From Serratia sp. M24T3 (GTDB taxonomy: Bacteria; Pseudomonadota; Gammaproteobacteria; Enterobacterales; Enterobacteriaceae): DNA of 64,000 nt. The DNA is taken from contig NZ_AJHJ01000016.1 of the NCBI RefSeq assembly GCF_000257645.1, forward strand, positions 1 to 64,000, read 5' to 3'. This document shows, one piece after another, positions 15,539 through 24,164 of this stretch. Every line of letters starts with the position of its first letter. Within the stretch, counting starts at the first letter, position 1. Both the position numbers and the translations under genes were made by a program. The notes beneath the pieces are model-generated. The model did not search any database and was not told the origin of the DNA. It saw only the letters and a program-made list of their open reading frames with translations.

Positions 15539-15701
15539 TATCAAAAACTCCTTGTGTGTAGTCGTCGATAATTTGCCCCTAGTTTCCTGCAACTTCAAGC
15601 AAATTATCCCCCTCACCACACGTAGAGTACTGATCAAATGTCAGGATTGCTTGTAAAGCTGACATAGGCGTAAGTTACTGTATTTACACGGAGGACACCA
15701 T

Positions 15702-16214
15702 ATGGAAAAGTTTGACAGAGCTTTGCAGTTGGAAATTTTAAAGATTCTATATGATACAACCCCTACACCATTGGATGACGAACAAGAAAAATCCTTGATT
15801 TCAAAATTTTCTGATGAAAATCAATTCATTGCTAACCTATTGTATTTGGAGCAGCATGGGTTGATATTTTCAGGGGTGTTAAAAACAGCCCAAATGATAG
15901 GGGCCTCATTTAATTTTTTTGCCAATGAATGCTCCATAACTTCCAAAGGCATTGATTTTTTATTAGATGATGGAGGCCTTGGGGCGATTCTTAATGTTCA
16001 AACTATTCGATTGCACAATGAAACTATCATCGCATTAGAAGACATTATTTCAATTTCAAACCTTCCTCCTGAAGAACAGAAAGGGTTAATTTCAAAGCTT
16101 CGAGACCTTCCGGCAGACGCCATAAAATATTTGACGAGTCAACTACTGGTGAAGGGCGTTCTGAACCTGCCGGCAGCAATTCCGATAATAGAAAAATTCC
16201 TGCATCATGGCTAA
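15702..16214 (+). CDS. Winged-helix-like protein, unknown
   Basis: This 170-residue forward gene has a strong GGAGGA ribosome site. The N-terminal 90 residues look like a winged helix (LQLEILKILYDTTP, NQFIANLLYLEQHGLIFSGV, then ECSITSKGIDFLLDDGG). The C-terminal half is helical (NETIIALEDIISIS, EEQKGLISKLRDLPADAIKYLTSQLL, IPIIEKFL). It is opposite to the late operon. Its 3' end overlaps the disrupted late gene at 16045-16347 by 170 bases, marking the insertion junction. Confidence 0.75.
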   Translation: MEKFDRALQLEILKILYDTTPTPLDDEQEKSLISKFSDENQFIANLLYLEQHGLIFSGVLKTAQMIGASFNFFANECSITSKGIDFLLDDGGLGAILNVQTIRLHNETIIALEDIISISNLPPEEQKGLISKLRDLPADAIKYLTSQLLVKGVLNLPAAIPIIEKFLHHG

Positions 16215-16347
16215 ATTCGCTAGTTTTTCTCTGTAAAGTAAACTTACCCCACCCTAATTTATGACTAAGTAAAATCCAAAAATCAGTCAGGGAGTCGGCC
16301 GTAATAATTAAGCCATTAGGATGAATGCACGCCGTATAGATTTTCAT
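16045..16347 (-). pseudogene. Probable truncated late gene at the junction of the accessory block
   Basis: A 100-codon frame starts 2 bases after the spike gene stop, as late genes here do. Only its first 45 or so codons lie outside the convergent gene at 15702-16214; the rest is antisense to that gene. The N-terminus (MKIYTACIHPNGLIITADSLTDFWILLSHKLGWGKFTL) looks protein-like and the remainder does not. The simplest reading is a baseplate-operon gene cut near 16215 by insertion of the accessory block. A real short protein cannot be excluded. Confidence 0.5.
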
Positions 16348-16349
16348 GC

Positions 16350-16958
16350 CTACTCCGGTTTATCTGTTTCACTCCCGCCAGACTCAACGCCGCCGTGAAC
16401 ATGGCTTGAAAGCGCAATGCCATTCCCCGTCACTTCCCCTTCAGCAGTGATGGTGCTTGTTGTGGTCACAGTACCATCAATTTTCAGGCCATTAGGAGCG
16501 ACAATATTGATGCCCGAGCCGGTAAACTCGATATATTCAGTTGGGTCGCCATTCAGCAGGCCTATGCCTCCAAGATAAACGCCAAATTGGCGAGAATGCC
16601 TCTGCCCTGTAGCTGCAGTTGCAGCTGCCTTGCCTGATAGAACGTTAGATATGTCTTCGTCACAGACAAGCATCAACCCCATGTCACCGGCTTGAGGATT
16701 AATGATTATGGCACTACTGCCCATTTGTAGACGGAAATAAGGAATGCCAGACACACTCTGAGAATCGATTTCCTCATTAGCTGCGTTAACGGGGGTCACT
16801 AACGGCTTGACTACGCAAGTCTTGGCATCGCTATCGACACTTTCAACAATAACAATCTCGATGAAGGTTGCCTGGCGAAGCAACTTTTTGAATACATAGG
16901 CCAAAGAGTTGGCTTCTGAAGCGCTGTCATGCGCCATCATGGTGGTTTCAACTGACAC
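16350..16958 (-). CDS. Baseplate central spike protein (gp45/gpV-like)
   Basis: This 202-residue protein has an OB-fold region (IEIVIVESVDSDAKTCVVKPLVTPVN, IPYFRLQMGSSAIIINPQAGDMGLMLVCDEDI) and a beta-helical C-terminus. It ends with the HVHGGV motif that binds iron at the tip of P2 gpV and related spikes. It punctures the outer membrane during contraction. It overlaps the hub gene by 11 bases. Confidence 0.87.
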   Translation of the reverse strand: MSVETTMMAHDSASEANSLAYVFKKLLRQATFIEIVIVESVDSDAKTCVVKPLVTPVNAANEEIDSQSVSGIPYFRLQMGSSAIIINPQAGDMGLMLVCDEDISNVLSGKAAATAATGQRHSRQFGVYLGGIGLLNGDPTEYIEFTGSGINIVAPNGLKIDGTVTTTSTITAEGEVTGNGIALSSHVHGGVESGGSETDKPE

Positions 16959-17820
16959 TGGCTACTCCATTTTTAGGCGTCAATAAAAGGGTTGAGAAGA
17001 AAGGACCATTATCCACCCAAGACGATATCTGATGCGCTGATTGAGCGGTGATAACGTATTCGCCTGATGCGTTTGGAACTGAAGTTGTAAGTTTGACTGC
17101 CTTGCCAAGCTCAAATTTGGGGTTATATATAGCAGTGCAGAACACCCCAAACTCCATAAAAGTTGGGTAGCCTATGAGTCCCGAGCTGGTTGACAAGGCA
17201 ATGGTGTTTTCATCGACAGCCTGCCCTTCGATATAGGCATTAACTGTTGAGAAGTCCGTAACGATAAAGACTCTTTGTCCTCGCACGGCCTCTTCAATTT
17301 TAGCAAACTGATCAGCAGCGCCCCCCTTTAAATATATTCCATTGAAAGTTTTCGAAGAATTGCATATACCGACTGTCATACCCACTTTCTGTGCGATAGT
17401 TGCAAGAACTGTTTTGAGAGTCACATTTCCAGCAATGCTGGTATCAGTGATGGGGTTATTGAACGTTAACGGTTGTGCGATGACCTGTATTTCTAATGGA
17501 ACATCCGGCGCTTGGCTGTAATCCGGCCTCGCCCATTGAATGACCCCCTCGAAGAATATGACGCCATCCACCTTGATCCTGATTGTAGTGCCGGGCCTGC
17601 TGTTGTACTTAAAACCGCTGCCGGAAATAATCGACATTTGGGATTCGCTTAGCCCGTAAATGCTAGCATCCAGGGTGTAGCCGCTCATGCCGGCATTGAT
17701 ATTTTGTGATGCGATAATCTTCGCATCTGCGATATGCAATGTGTTGTCGTTAGCTTTAGAAGTGAAAGACCCGCCAGTCAGGCTGATAGTGACATCAATT
17801 TTTCTGGTTTTATACGTCAT
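16948..17820 (-). CDS. Baseplate hub protein (gp27/gpD-like)
   Basis: This 290-residue protein starts at an ATGA overlap with the plug gene; a longer reading to 17889 is rejected. Beta-rich hub features include MTYKTRKIDVTISL, SGYTLDASIYGLSESQM, FFEGVIQWARPDY and a central ATIAQKVGMTVGI/KGGAADQFAKIEEAVR domain. The C-terminal WVDNGPFFSTLLLTPK is common in phage hub proteins of this baseplate type. It bridges tail tube and spike. Confidence 0.8.
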   Translation of the reverse strand: MTYKTRKIDVTISLTGGSFTSKANDNTLHIADAKIIASQNINAGMSGYTLDASIYGLSESQMSIISGSGFKYNSRPGTTIRIKVDGVIFFEGVIQWARPDYSQAPDVPLEIQVIAQPLTFNNPITDTSIAGNVTLKTVLATIAQKVGMTVGICNSSKTFNGIYLKGGAADQFAKIEEAVRGQRVFIVTDFSTVNAYIEGQAVDENTIALSTSSGLIGYPTFMEFGVFCTAIYNPKFELGKAVKLTTSVPNASGEYVITAQSAHQISSWVDNGPFFSTLLLTPKNGVASVS

Positions 17821-18143
17821 GCTGCTGCGCTCTCTAATTCTGCGTTGGTGATGTAACAAAGCTGGAACCGGGTTCCCAGCTCTGACCATTGAGGATCATC
17901 CGCCCCCTGGCTATCGATAAAAAACAGGTCCCCGCTAAAACCGGTTCTTGCCCGGAGATAGCTATAGCGAACCAATCGGTTAGCGTTCATACACAACACT
18001 CCGAGACAAACGGCGGCATCACCCACCCATAAGTCTAAGTAAAGCCCGGTTGTGTGTTGGTGAAACTTCATCGTGCATGACACGCTGTCCAACGAGATAT
18101 TGAACTGTTGCGACATTTCTGCGGAAAGAGTGATTATTTGCAT
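17817..18143 (-). CDS. Baseplate plug protein (Pam3 gp18-like)
   Basis: This 108-residue protein matches the pattern of phage baseplate plug proteins: Q-FNISLDSV near the start, LYLDLWVGDAAVCLGVLCMNANRLVRYSYLRA, then FIDSQGADDPQWSELGTRFQLCYIT. The start at 18143 overlaps the previous stop as TAATG. It probably closes the central channel of the baseplate hub. Confidence 0.8.
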   Translation of the reverse strand: MQIITLSAEMSQQFNISLDSVSCTMKFHQHTTGLYLDLWVGDAAVCLGVLCMNANRLVRYSYLRARTGFSGDLFFIDSQGADDPQWSELGTRFQLCYITNAELESAAA

Positions 18144-18970
18144 TAAGAAATCCACGATTTCACTAGTGAATTAACACCTTTGACGATTTGTGTGCTGGCC
18201 GTCGTTGATTCAGAGCTCCAGGTGGTTGAAACGCTCGTTGCGGCACTATTAACCTCTGTCGTGACCGCGTCAGCAGTGGTACCCAACACGCTGGAAAGAG
18301 TGGCCTTGCCACTGCTGATCGCATTGGTTACGTCTTTGAGGGTTGCATTCGTCACGGAGCTTTGCGTGGTGACAGTCGTCATGGCTACGCCCGCAGAGGT
18401 TTTCTGATTGCTGCTTGTCGCAGAATCCTCACTGATGCTGATCACTTCTTGGAAATAAGCGTTAACCGTCAGTAAGGTTACGCCCCGCCCCTCTTTCATC
18501 TGGTAGTCGTAATGCACCAAGTCGCAAGAGGCAAAAGAAGTATCTGGCGTTTCGATGGTGTAAATGTTCGCGCTGGCGATCATCTTATCGAGCAGGTTAA
18601 TGAGCTTCTCACGGGAAAGCGTGGTCAGGTTTGTGAGGTTTGGGATTGCCCCGCTATACCCCGTCCAACCTTCCAAGGTGAACGTTAAACGAATATCACC
18701 CGGGCGGCGCACTTTGTTATAGCTGGTATAGCTGCCTTTTTCGATGGGCGCATTGGCAATCGAAGCATCTGATGTTCTCTCAAATCCAACCCACGACGTC
18801 GGTGTAAATACCGTAGTGCCAGCTGAGAAAGAAGAGGCGTAATCTGAATTACTATCAACGGTCGTTACAGTAATGCTGTACCCCGGCTTTAGGACGCTAC
18901 CAAGGATACTGGACAAGCTTCCACTTTTCACAGCACTTAGTAGCGTTGTTTCACTTAAACTGAATGCCAT
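18143..18970 (-). CDS. Dit-like baseplate/tail adaptor protein
   Basis: This 275-residue protein lies between tape measure and plug. The segment APIEKGSYTSYNKVRRPGDIRLTFTLEG resembles the P-x-E-x-G and N-x-V-x-x-P signature of Dit-like adaptor proteins. The middle contains REKLINLLDKMIASANIYTIETPD and VNAYFQEV. The last 85 residues are a Ser/Thr/Val low-complexity helical tail. The adaptor would join tail tube to hub. Confidence 0.65.
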   Translation of the reverse strand: MAFSLSETTLLSAVKSGSLSSILGSVLKPGYSITVTTVDSNSDYASSFSAGTTVFTPTSWVGFERTSDASIANAPIEKGSYTSYNKVRRPGDIRLTFTLEGWTGYSGAIPNLTNLTTLSREKLINLLDKMIASANIYTIETPDTSFASCDLVHYDYQMKEGRGVTLLTVNAYFQEVISISEDSATSSNQKTSAGVAMTTVTTQSSVTNATLKDVTNAISSGKATLSSVLGTTADAVTTEVNSAATSVSTTWSSESTTASTQIVKGVNSLVKSWIS

Positions 18971-18971
18971 A

Positions 18972-20954
18972 TTACTGTCCTGAGCCTAAGCTAGCGATTG
19001 TTCCCGCAGTCCTCCGATGAATGTCATTGAGAAGGGATTTGCCGGTAGTCGCTGAGGTGTTTATGTGACCAATACTTATGTGCGTCGTGGTGGCACTGCC
19101 TGCATGATTATTCACAACACTGCTGCGCTGCGCTGCTAAATAGGCGCCGCCCTGAGGTAGGCCAGCAATCACCTTAGGTACGTATGCGGAAGTTTCGCCA
19201 GGCATAGCAGAAAGACCATACTTATCGACATTACCCTCTCCCCAGTTGTAAGCAGCCAGAGCATACTGGAGCTTGCCGTGATAATGCTTTAGGAGCTCTG
19301 AAAGATATTTCGCCGCGGCCTGGGCAGATTTTTGCGGATCGAATACATCATTGCCTGACAAGCCCAAATCTTTAGCTGTCGGGTCCATAAACTGGAATAA
19401 ACCTTTAGCACCGGCCGGAGACTGTGCGAACTGATCGCCATTTGATTCCGTTGTGGCCACTGAGTTAAGTAGCCCCGCTGGTAAACCATACTGCGCCTCA
19501 AGTTGTCCGAACTGGCTGGACATGAAAGACAATAGCTCTTTGCCCTTTCCTATGGCGTGGGCAGACTGAGCATGTTGAAGCGGCACATATGCTAGCTCCT
19601 GACTTGCAGCGCGGCGTGCTGCCCAATCACCCGTAACAAAATCCCTTACCTGATTTCCTGCTTCTGTAAAGGTGCCACTATCGGCGGTTGGGATCTGAAT
19701 GCCAGTGTGTTGGAAAAGCCATGCCCGAAACTCATCACCGGTCTTAGCTACAGCATCAGCACCGGGTAAATTATTCAAGGTTTTTACTACTGGGTTATTT
19801 TTTAATGCAGGATGTGCATCCTCATACGGCTTAATAACAATCGCTTCAAGAGCAGTCAATCCCGTTATTAACCCGGCAGGCCCCATAATTGATGAGCTAA
19901 GCCCGGTGAATAAAGAAAGAAGTTTACCGCCAACCGATGCGCCAACCAGTATCTCAATAGCAGTCTTCCAGCCACCAACCGCATCCGCCCCTTTATTAGC
20001 CCAGGTAACGACATCAACAATAGCTTTCTGGATTTTATCCAGAGCAGCTTGAACTTCCTTCGGGTGTGAATTTAGCCAGGACGCCCACTGTTTCATGTAA
20101 TTGATGACCTGCTCGAAAGCTGGTTCAAGCGCAACAAAAACCGTGTTCTCAACGTCTCTAAGTTGCTGCCCCAGATCCGTCATTGCCGCCGTAGCCTTTT
20201 GGGCACGTTCAATAGCCTCATTATTGATATTCGAATTGGCCGTCATCTGACTAACGCCGGGGAGAAACTTACCCTGGGCGTTATTTTGAATATCAGCCGC
20301 ATCTAGCCCCACCATCCCCCCAAACGTGTACTGGTCCGCTTTATTGACGTGCTGGAGCCTAGACATTATAAGCCGCATAACATCGCCAGCATCATGGGCC
20401 ACCATTACCTGAGGACTAACTCCTAACCGCTGGGCTACCTGGTAAATTTTCCCACTATAGTCGCCCGTAGCATGCGCGTCATTCATTTGCTGCTGCACAT
20501 TAGAAAGCGCGCCAGTAATTGACTGCGCAGTTGAGCCAGCCTTTTGCGCCTGGCGCTGCCACCCATCCAATTCCTTGGCAGACATGCCGAGTGCTTTTGA
20601 CTGAATGGACAGCTGCATAATCCCTGTCGTCATGCTTGTGACGAAACCAACCGCACCGCCGACCGATAAGCTGATCCCCGCAAATGCCAAAAGCTCAGTC
20701 TTGAGGCCGGTAAAAATATTCTGAGTTTTTTTGGCCGTTTCCTGCAGGCCCTTTTGAAGCTTTGAGGAGGTTTCGCCCAGTTTCTTTTGAGATTCAGAGG
20801 TGTGCTTAGTGGTATCGTCAAATGAGGACACAAGGTCTGCCAGGTTTTTCTGAATCTCCTGAACCATCGGTAGTACGGCTTTTTGAAAGTCAGTCAGCTG
20901 ATCGGCATCAACGCCGATGCTGACATAGAACTCCTCGAGGGTGCTTCCTTCCAT
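18972..20954 (-). CDS. Tape measure protein with lytic transglycosylase domain
   Basis: This 660-residue protein sets tail length. The N-terminus (1-110) is coiled coil (VLPMVQEIQKNLADLVSSFDDTTKHTSESQKKLGETSSKLQ), followed by hydrophobic segments (LLAFAGISLSVGGAVGFVTSM and IEILVGASVGGKLLSLFTGL). Residues about 490-590 form an SLT/lysozyme-like domain: YGLPAGLLNSVATTESNGD with catalytic Glu, SPAGAKGLFQFMDPTAKDLG and LQYALAAYNWGEGNVDKYG. It would open peptidoglycan during DNA entry. The start overlaps the chaperone extension stop (TAATG). Confidence 0.92.
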   Translation of the reverse strand: MEGSTLEEFYVSIGVDADQLTDFQKAVLPMVQEIQKNLADLVSSFDDTTKHTSESQKKLGETSSKLQKGLQETAKKTQNIFTGLKTELLAFAGISLSVGGAVGFVTSMTTGIMQLSIQSKALGMSAKELDGWQRQAQKAGSTAQSITGALSNVQQQMNDAHATGDYSGKIYQVAQRLGVSPQVMVAHDAGDVMRLIMSRLQHVNKADQYTFGGMVGLDAADIQNNAQGKFLPGVSQMTANSNINNEAIERAQKATAAMTDLGQQLRDVENTVFVALEPAFEQVINYMKQWASWLNSHPKEVQAALDKIQKAIVDVVTWANKGADAVGGWKTAIEILVGASVGGKLLSLFTGLSSSIMGPAGLITGLTALEAIVIKPYEDAHPALKNNPVVKTLNNLPGADAVAKTGDEFRAWLFQHTGIQIPTADSGTFTEAGNQVRDFVTGDWAARRAASQELAYVPLQHAQSAHAIGKGKELLSFMSSQFGQLEAQYGLPAGLLNSVATTESNGDQFAQSPAGAKGLFQFMDPTAKDLGLSGNDVFDPQKSAQAAAKYLSELLKHYHGKLQYALAAYNWGEGNVDKYGLSAMPGETSAYVPKVIAGLPQGGAYLAAQRSSVVNNHAGSATTTHISIGHINTSATTGKSLLNDIHRRTAGTIASLGSGQ

Positions 20955-21178
20955 TAATCACCGCCGCTTAAAATTTTCGTGTTGTGGTTATCCACTGAGG
21001 CAATTTCCAGCAGGTCATAGACGTCCTCGAGGCAGTACACTGTTTGACACTCGTAAAGCGTGGCAAGCTTTGAGGAAACCACCGAGGCGATAGTGATCGA
21101 GATGTTTGTATACTCGATCAATTTTTTCTGCGGTGGCATCTGGAGCGGAGCGTCTACTCTGCGGCGTCGGTAAAAAAA
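20954..21178 (-). CDS. Tail assembly chaperone, -1 frameshift extension (GT-like)
   Basis: This frame is open from the slippery T7 run to 20954 and would add 72 residues (beginning YRRRRVDAPLQ) to the first 154 residues of the chaperone, giving a fusion of about 226 residues. It contains LATLYECQTVYCLEDVYDLLEI, like the second frame of tail chaperones in other phages. An internal ATG at 21139 lacks a ribosome site, so frameshift translation is the better explanation. Confidence 0.75.
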   Translation of the reverse strand, partial: FFYRRRRVDAPLQMPPQKKLIEYTNISITIASVVSSKLATLYECQTVYCLEDVYDLLEIASVDNHNTKILSGGD

Positions 21179-21633
21179 TCGATGTTAATTTTGATAGCTT
21201 CAGTGCGCAGTTTAGATATCGAAGAAAGCTCCTCAATATCATCATCATCCAATGCACGAGTAATCGTCGGATCCGCAGCACTCGGCATGATTTTAACCTG
21301 CGTCATGAGTTCAGCCTGGAGCTGCGAAGAAACATACGGGTCAGCTTTGATCAGCATATCCATGAACATCGTTTCCACCGCCTTTGAGGCCTGCTCCTTT
21401 TCCGCCTCGCCTTTACCATCTTTAGGCTTTCCAGCTACTCCAAATAAAATTTGAGCCATCGCTGCGGCACTGCCAATCTGGCTTAATTCCGCACCTTTCC
21501 CGCTGCCGTACACGCCGTTAAGTAAACGCAATGACCAGCTATCAATTTGGGCCGCCGACATCTCTGTAATCAGAAAACGCTTCCCTTTATCTCGCCCCTT
21601 ATCGAGCGTGATGCTTAGTGTTTTACGAGCCAT
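21154..21633 (-). CDS. Tail assembly chaperone (G-like)
   Basis: This 159-residue protein lies between tail tube and tape measure, the invariant position of tail chaperones. It contains GKRFLITEMSAAQIDSWSLRLLNGVYG at the N-terminus and a helical, acidic C-terminus ending IDFFTDAAE. The chaperone coats the tape measure during tail assembly and is absent from virions. The 3' end holds a programmed frameshift site. Confidence 0.85.
   Translation of the reverse strand: MARKTLSITLDKGRDKGKRFLITEMSAAQIDSWSLRLLNGVYGSGKGAELSQIGSAAAMAQILFGVAGKPKDGKGEAEKEQASKAVETMFMDMLIKADPYVSSQLQAELMTQVKIMPSAADPTITRALDDDDIEELSSISKLRTEAIKINIDFFTDAAE
21172..21178 (-). promoter_or_regulatory. Programmed -1 frameshift slippery heptamer T-TTT-TTT
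   Basis: In the chaperone frame the codons read GAT TTT TTT ACC, so the heptamer X-XXY-YYZ is all T and in the correct phase. Slippage by -1 enters an open frame of 72 codons that ends exactly at the tape measure start. This is the conserved G/GT arrangement of tailed phages. Confidence 0.8.
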
Positions 21634-21650
21634 AAATTAGCGTCCTTTAG

Positions 21651-22091
21651 TTAAGAAGAATACTCAGACGGGGTAACAGATTCCCAGCGGATTAATGCGG
21701 TGATGGGCTGAACGGTCTTTGCTGCTGAAGCCATCGTGGTGCAGTTAATCAGCACGCCGTTTGTGCAGGTGTACTTCTTGCCATGGGTTGGGAAAATAAT
21801 GGTCGCGTTACAGCGATAAACCGCGATGCTGGTTCTGCTGGTTGTTGCCCACGTCTGGAACTTCGTGTAGGTGGCGCTATCCGGCATGATATGCCATGTC
21901 TGGTCCATAGGCGTAAGTATCGCCCCGGCCGATAACGTCCCATCAACTCCCATCACCGTTTCCGCCAACTCAAGATTGGTCACATCAAAAATATTATCAG
22001 CCGTAAATCCCTGAAGCGTAAAACCAGAGGTGTACAAGTTAGTGACAGTCATGGTTGCTACGACGTCAGCAGCAGTGATTATTCCACTCAT
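21651..22091 (-). CDS. Tail tube protein (DUF3277-like)
   Basis: This 146-residue protein directly follows the sheath gene. The pattern FTLQGFTADNIFDVTNLELAETVMGVDGTLSAG, QTWHIMPDSATYTKFQTW and ITALIRWESVTPSEY matches DUF3277-type tube proteins paired with DUF3383 sheaths. It polymerises into the inner tube of the contractile tail. Confidence 0.85.
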   Translation of the reverse strand: MSGIITAADVVATMTVTNLYTSGFTLQGFTADNIFDVTNLELAETVMGVDGTLSAGAILTPMDQTWHIMPDSATYTKFQTWATTSRTSIAVYRCNATIIFPTHGKKYTCTNGVLINCTTMASAAKTVQPITALIRWESVTPSEYSS

Positions 22092-23573
22092 TTATTGCAC
22101 CTCGACACTATTAAGGGTTAACGACTGGATTTGACCACCGTCGGTGTACCACAGATAAACAACCACACTCTCCCTGTCCATGCGCTGCGTAGCGGTAAAG
22201 CTGCCGATATACATGTAATATCCGGTGTTGGTCAGCGTGGTGCTAATGTCTGTACCGACGATCGACTTAATTTTAAGTATCTGACTTGAGTCAAGCGAGG
22301 TCCCCGTGCTAATGCCGCCCCAGGTTTTAAATTGAGCAATAACATCTGAACACCACGACTCTACCGTCGCCTTGCCCGTTGTGTTATATGGCAGGTTCGT
22401 TTTGTCCAGGAACCCCGTCAGGATTGCACTCTGGAGATTTGCATTTAGCCAAATTTGCCCGAAGTAAGCGTCAGCCCACAGGTAATCACCTGTAATACTG
22501 CCCGGTGCCCAATATTTTTCAGCAATGTTATTCGCCCCATACTGGCCATAAAAGTTGTAGCCATTGGCTTCAAGCGCGGTCCATTCGGCATCGGTAGAGG
22601 CCTGCGCAAGTAAGCCATCCAGCTGAGTATATTTAAGGGAGTTTCGACCATTCTCTTGATCAAAATTGAGGGCAGCTGCCCAACCCATCACGCTGGCTGC
22701 ATGCGTTTGGTCGCCATAAACGGGGATCGTCCCGCCGTAGCTATAAACCTCATCAATCTGATAAGCCATTGTCTCCGTGCTCCCCGAGACCGTTTCTGTG
22801 CCATCGTTTGACCAACCCACGTAGGCATAGCGATCGCTTTTGTTTGAGCACCATTCGGCAAACAGGAGGTGCTGGGAGACCGAACACTCAAAGGACGTAG
22901 TGAATGTTGCCCAATCGTCTGTAGCCGCTATCAAAGCCGTGAAACTATCTGTTGGGTCCGTAATAGCATCCGCGCCCTGAGAGATAACTGCGCCCGTTGC
23001 CGATGTAAGCAACAATGATGTCGCCAGGTCACCAGAAGCGTAAGTGATGGCAGAGTTTGCGCCGGTCGTCGCAGACGAGATGATGAAAGCAGTCACGGTA
23101 GTGTCGTAAGCCACACTTACCGTGTCGCCCAAGGCTGTTTGAATTGCCGCCGCCGCGCCAGCAAAACTGGTTACTGATGACAAATCAATAGCGCCTGTGA
23201 TTGAGGTGCCGTTATCAACAGTAAGTGTCAGAGAGCCTGAAAGCAGCTTAAGTGCGGACACTGTCATGGAGGACATTGACGCAGAGCGAAGCCAGGCTGA
23301 GACATCAGTGGTGTTATAGCCCCAAAAATACAACGTGCCAGGTAAGGATGTGCAGTTTGTATAGCCTTGTAAATAAATTTCAGCCATCGAATATTCGGTG
23401 GCCGCCGTGCCGTAATAGGTCCCGACATCATCGTCATCAGTGAACGTTGATAGCGTGCCGACCGGCGCATAAGCACTATTTGTAAGAATTACCCCATTAA
23501 GGTCCAGCGCATCGCCCGAGGCGGCCAGAACTCCAGGGATAATTTTAATATCTTTACTCAGAGAGATAGACAT
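22092..23573 (-). CDS. Tail sheath protein (DUF3383 family)
   Basis: This 493-residue protein contains NGVILTNSAYAPVGTLSTFTDDDDVGTYYGTAATEYSMAEIYLQGY at the N-terminus, hydrophobic fold segments, GWAAALNFDQENGRNSLKYTQLDGL, and a C-terminal polymerisation domain (IGSFTATQRMDRESVVVYLWYTDGGQI). This is the standard DUF3383 sheath layout and identifies the particle as contractile. It lies one base upstream of the tube gene. Confidence 0.9.
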   Translation of the reverse strand: MSISLSKDIKIIPGVLAASGDALDLNGVILTNSAYAPVGTLSTFTDDDDVGTYYGTAATEYSMAEIYLQGYTNCTSLPGTLYFWGYNTTDVSAWLRSASMSSMTVSALKLLSGSLTLTVDNGTSITGAIDLSSVTSFAGAAAAIQTALGDTVSVAYDTTVTAFIISSATTGANSAITYASGDLATSLLLTSATGAVISQGADAITDPTDSFTALIAATDDWATFTTSFECSVSQHLLFAEWCSNKSDRYAYVGWSNDGTETVSGSTETMAYQIDEVYSYGGTIPVYGDQTHAASVMGWAAALNFDQENGRNSLKYTQLDGLLAQASTDAEWTALEANGYNFYGQYGANNIAEKYWAPGSITGDYLWADAYFGQIWLNANLQSAILTGFLDKTNLPYNTTGKATVESWCSDVIAQFKTWGGISTGTSLDSSQILKIKSIVGTDISTTLTNTGYYMYIGSFTATQRMDRESVVVYLWYTDGGQIQSLTLNSVEVQ

Positions 23574-23593
23574 TTCTTGTCTCCAGAAACGGA

Positions 23594-23611
23594 AAAACCC
23601 GCCGGAGCGGG
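23594..23611 (-). terminator. Intrinsic terminator before the sheath gene
   Basis: The minus-strand stem CCCGC-TCCG-GCGGG runs into TTTTTCC between the neck gene and the sheath gene. Read-through would depend on Q-modified polymerase. Confidence 0.7.
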
Positions 23612-23633
23612 TGATAGTTTATTGCGGTGTGAG

Positions 23634-24164
23634 TCAAAGAGAGTCTACTGAGTAGGCCTCAAGCTCCACGCTATCGAAGAAGTAACGAGGTAATGTGATT
23701 GACCTATCGATGACCAAGGTCACGTCGAGGGTCCAGCGGTCTCCATAGCCTGACTCGGAATTAATGAATGCCGTTTGCCGCAGGTCTCCTGTGGACACTG
23801 GTGCCAGTGGGTAGCCGAAAGACTTGAATGCCTCACAGGCCCACTCAGAACGAAATGTTGTTGAAATCAAACCGGCCATCGACTCCGACTCGCTACCAAA
23901 GCAGTCGAGTTGCACGCGCCATAGCGCTGTCCGTTGATGAACCTCATCCCCAGGGGTACTCGTGCCATTGTCGTAGTCAATCCGGTTGGTAGATTTCACA
24001 TCCTCACCGAGCGATGTCATCGCAATGAAATTACCCTCGGGGATAGAAACCTTATTTTGCTGACTTTGAATGACGGGAACATCAACGAGTAGCAGGAGAA
24101 ATTTACGGAGCGCGGTGAACATGTCCGACTGAGAAAGTGAGTTGCTTACGTTAGCTGTAAACAT
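23634..24164 (-). CDS. Tail terminator / neck protein (LIC_12616-like)
   Basis: This 176-residue protein contains SDMFTALRKFLLLLVD, VSIPEGNFIAMTSLGEDVKSTNRIDYD, QRTALWRVQLDCFGSESESMAGLISTTFRSEWAC and DRWTLDVTLVIDRSITLP. Its gene position, just upstream of the sheath, and this pattern match the phage neck-terminator family. It overlaps the preceding gene by 19 bases. Confidence 0.72.
   Translation of the reverse strand: MFTANVSNSLSQSDMFTALRKFLLLLVDVPVIQSQQNKVSIPEGNFIAMTSLGEDVKSTNRIDYDNGTSTPGDEVHQRTALWRVQLDCFGSESESMAGLISTTFRSEWACEAFKSFGYPLAPVSTGDLRQTAFINSESGYGDRWTLDVTLVIDRSITLPRYFFDSVELEAYSVDSL

Noticed and set aside
15673..15692. TACTGTATTTACACGGAG considered as a LexA box for the winged-helix gene
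   Set aside because: Only the left half matches; the right CAG half site is missing.
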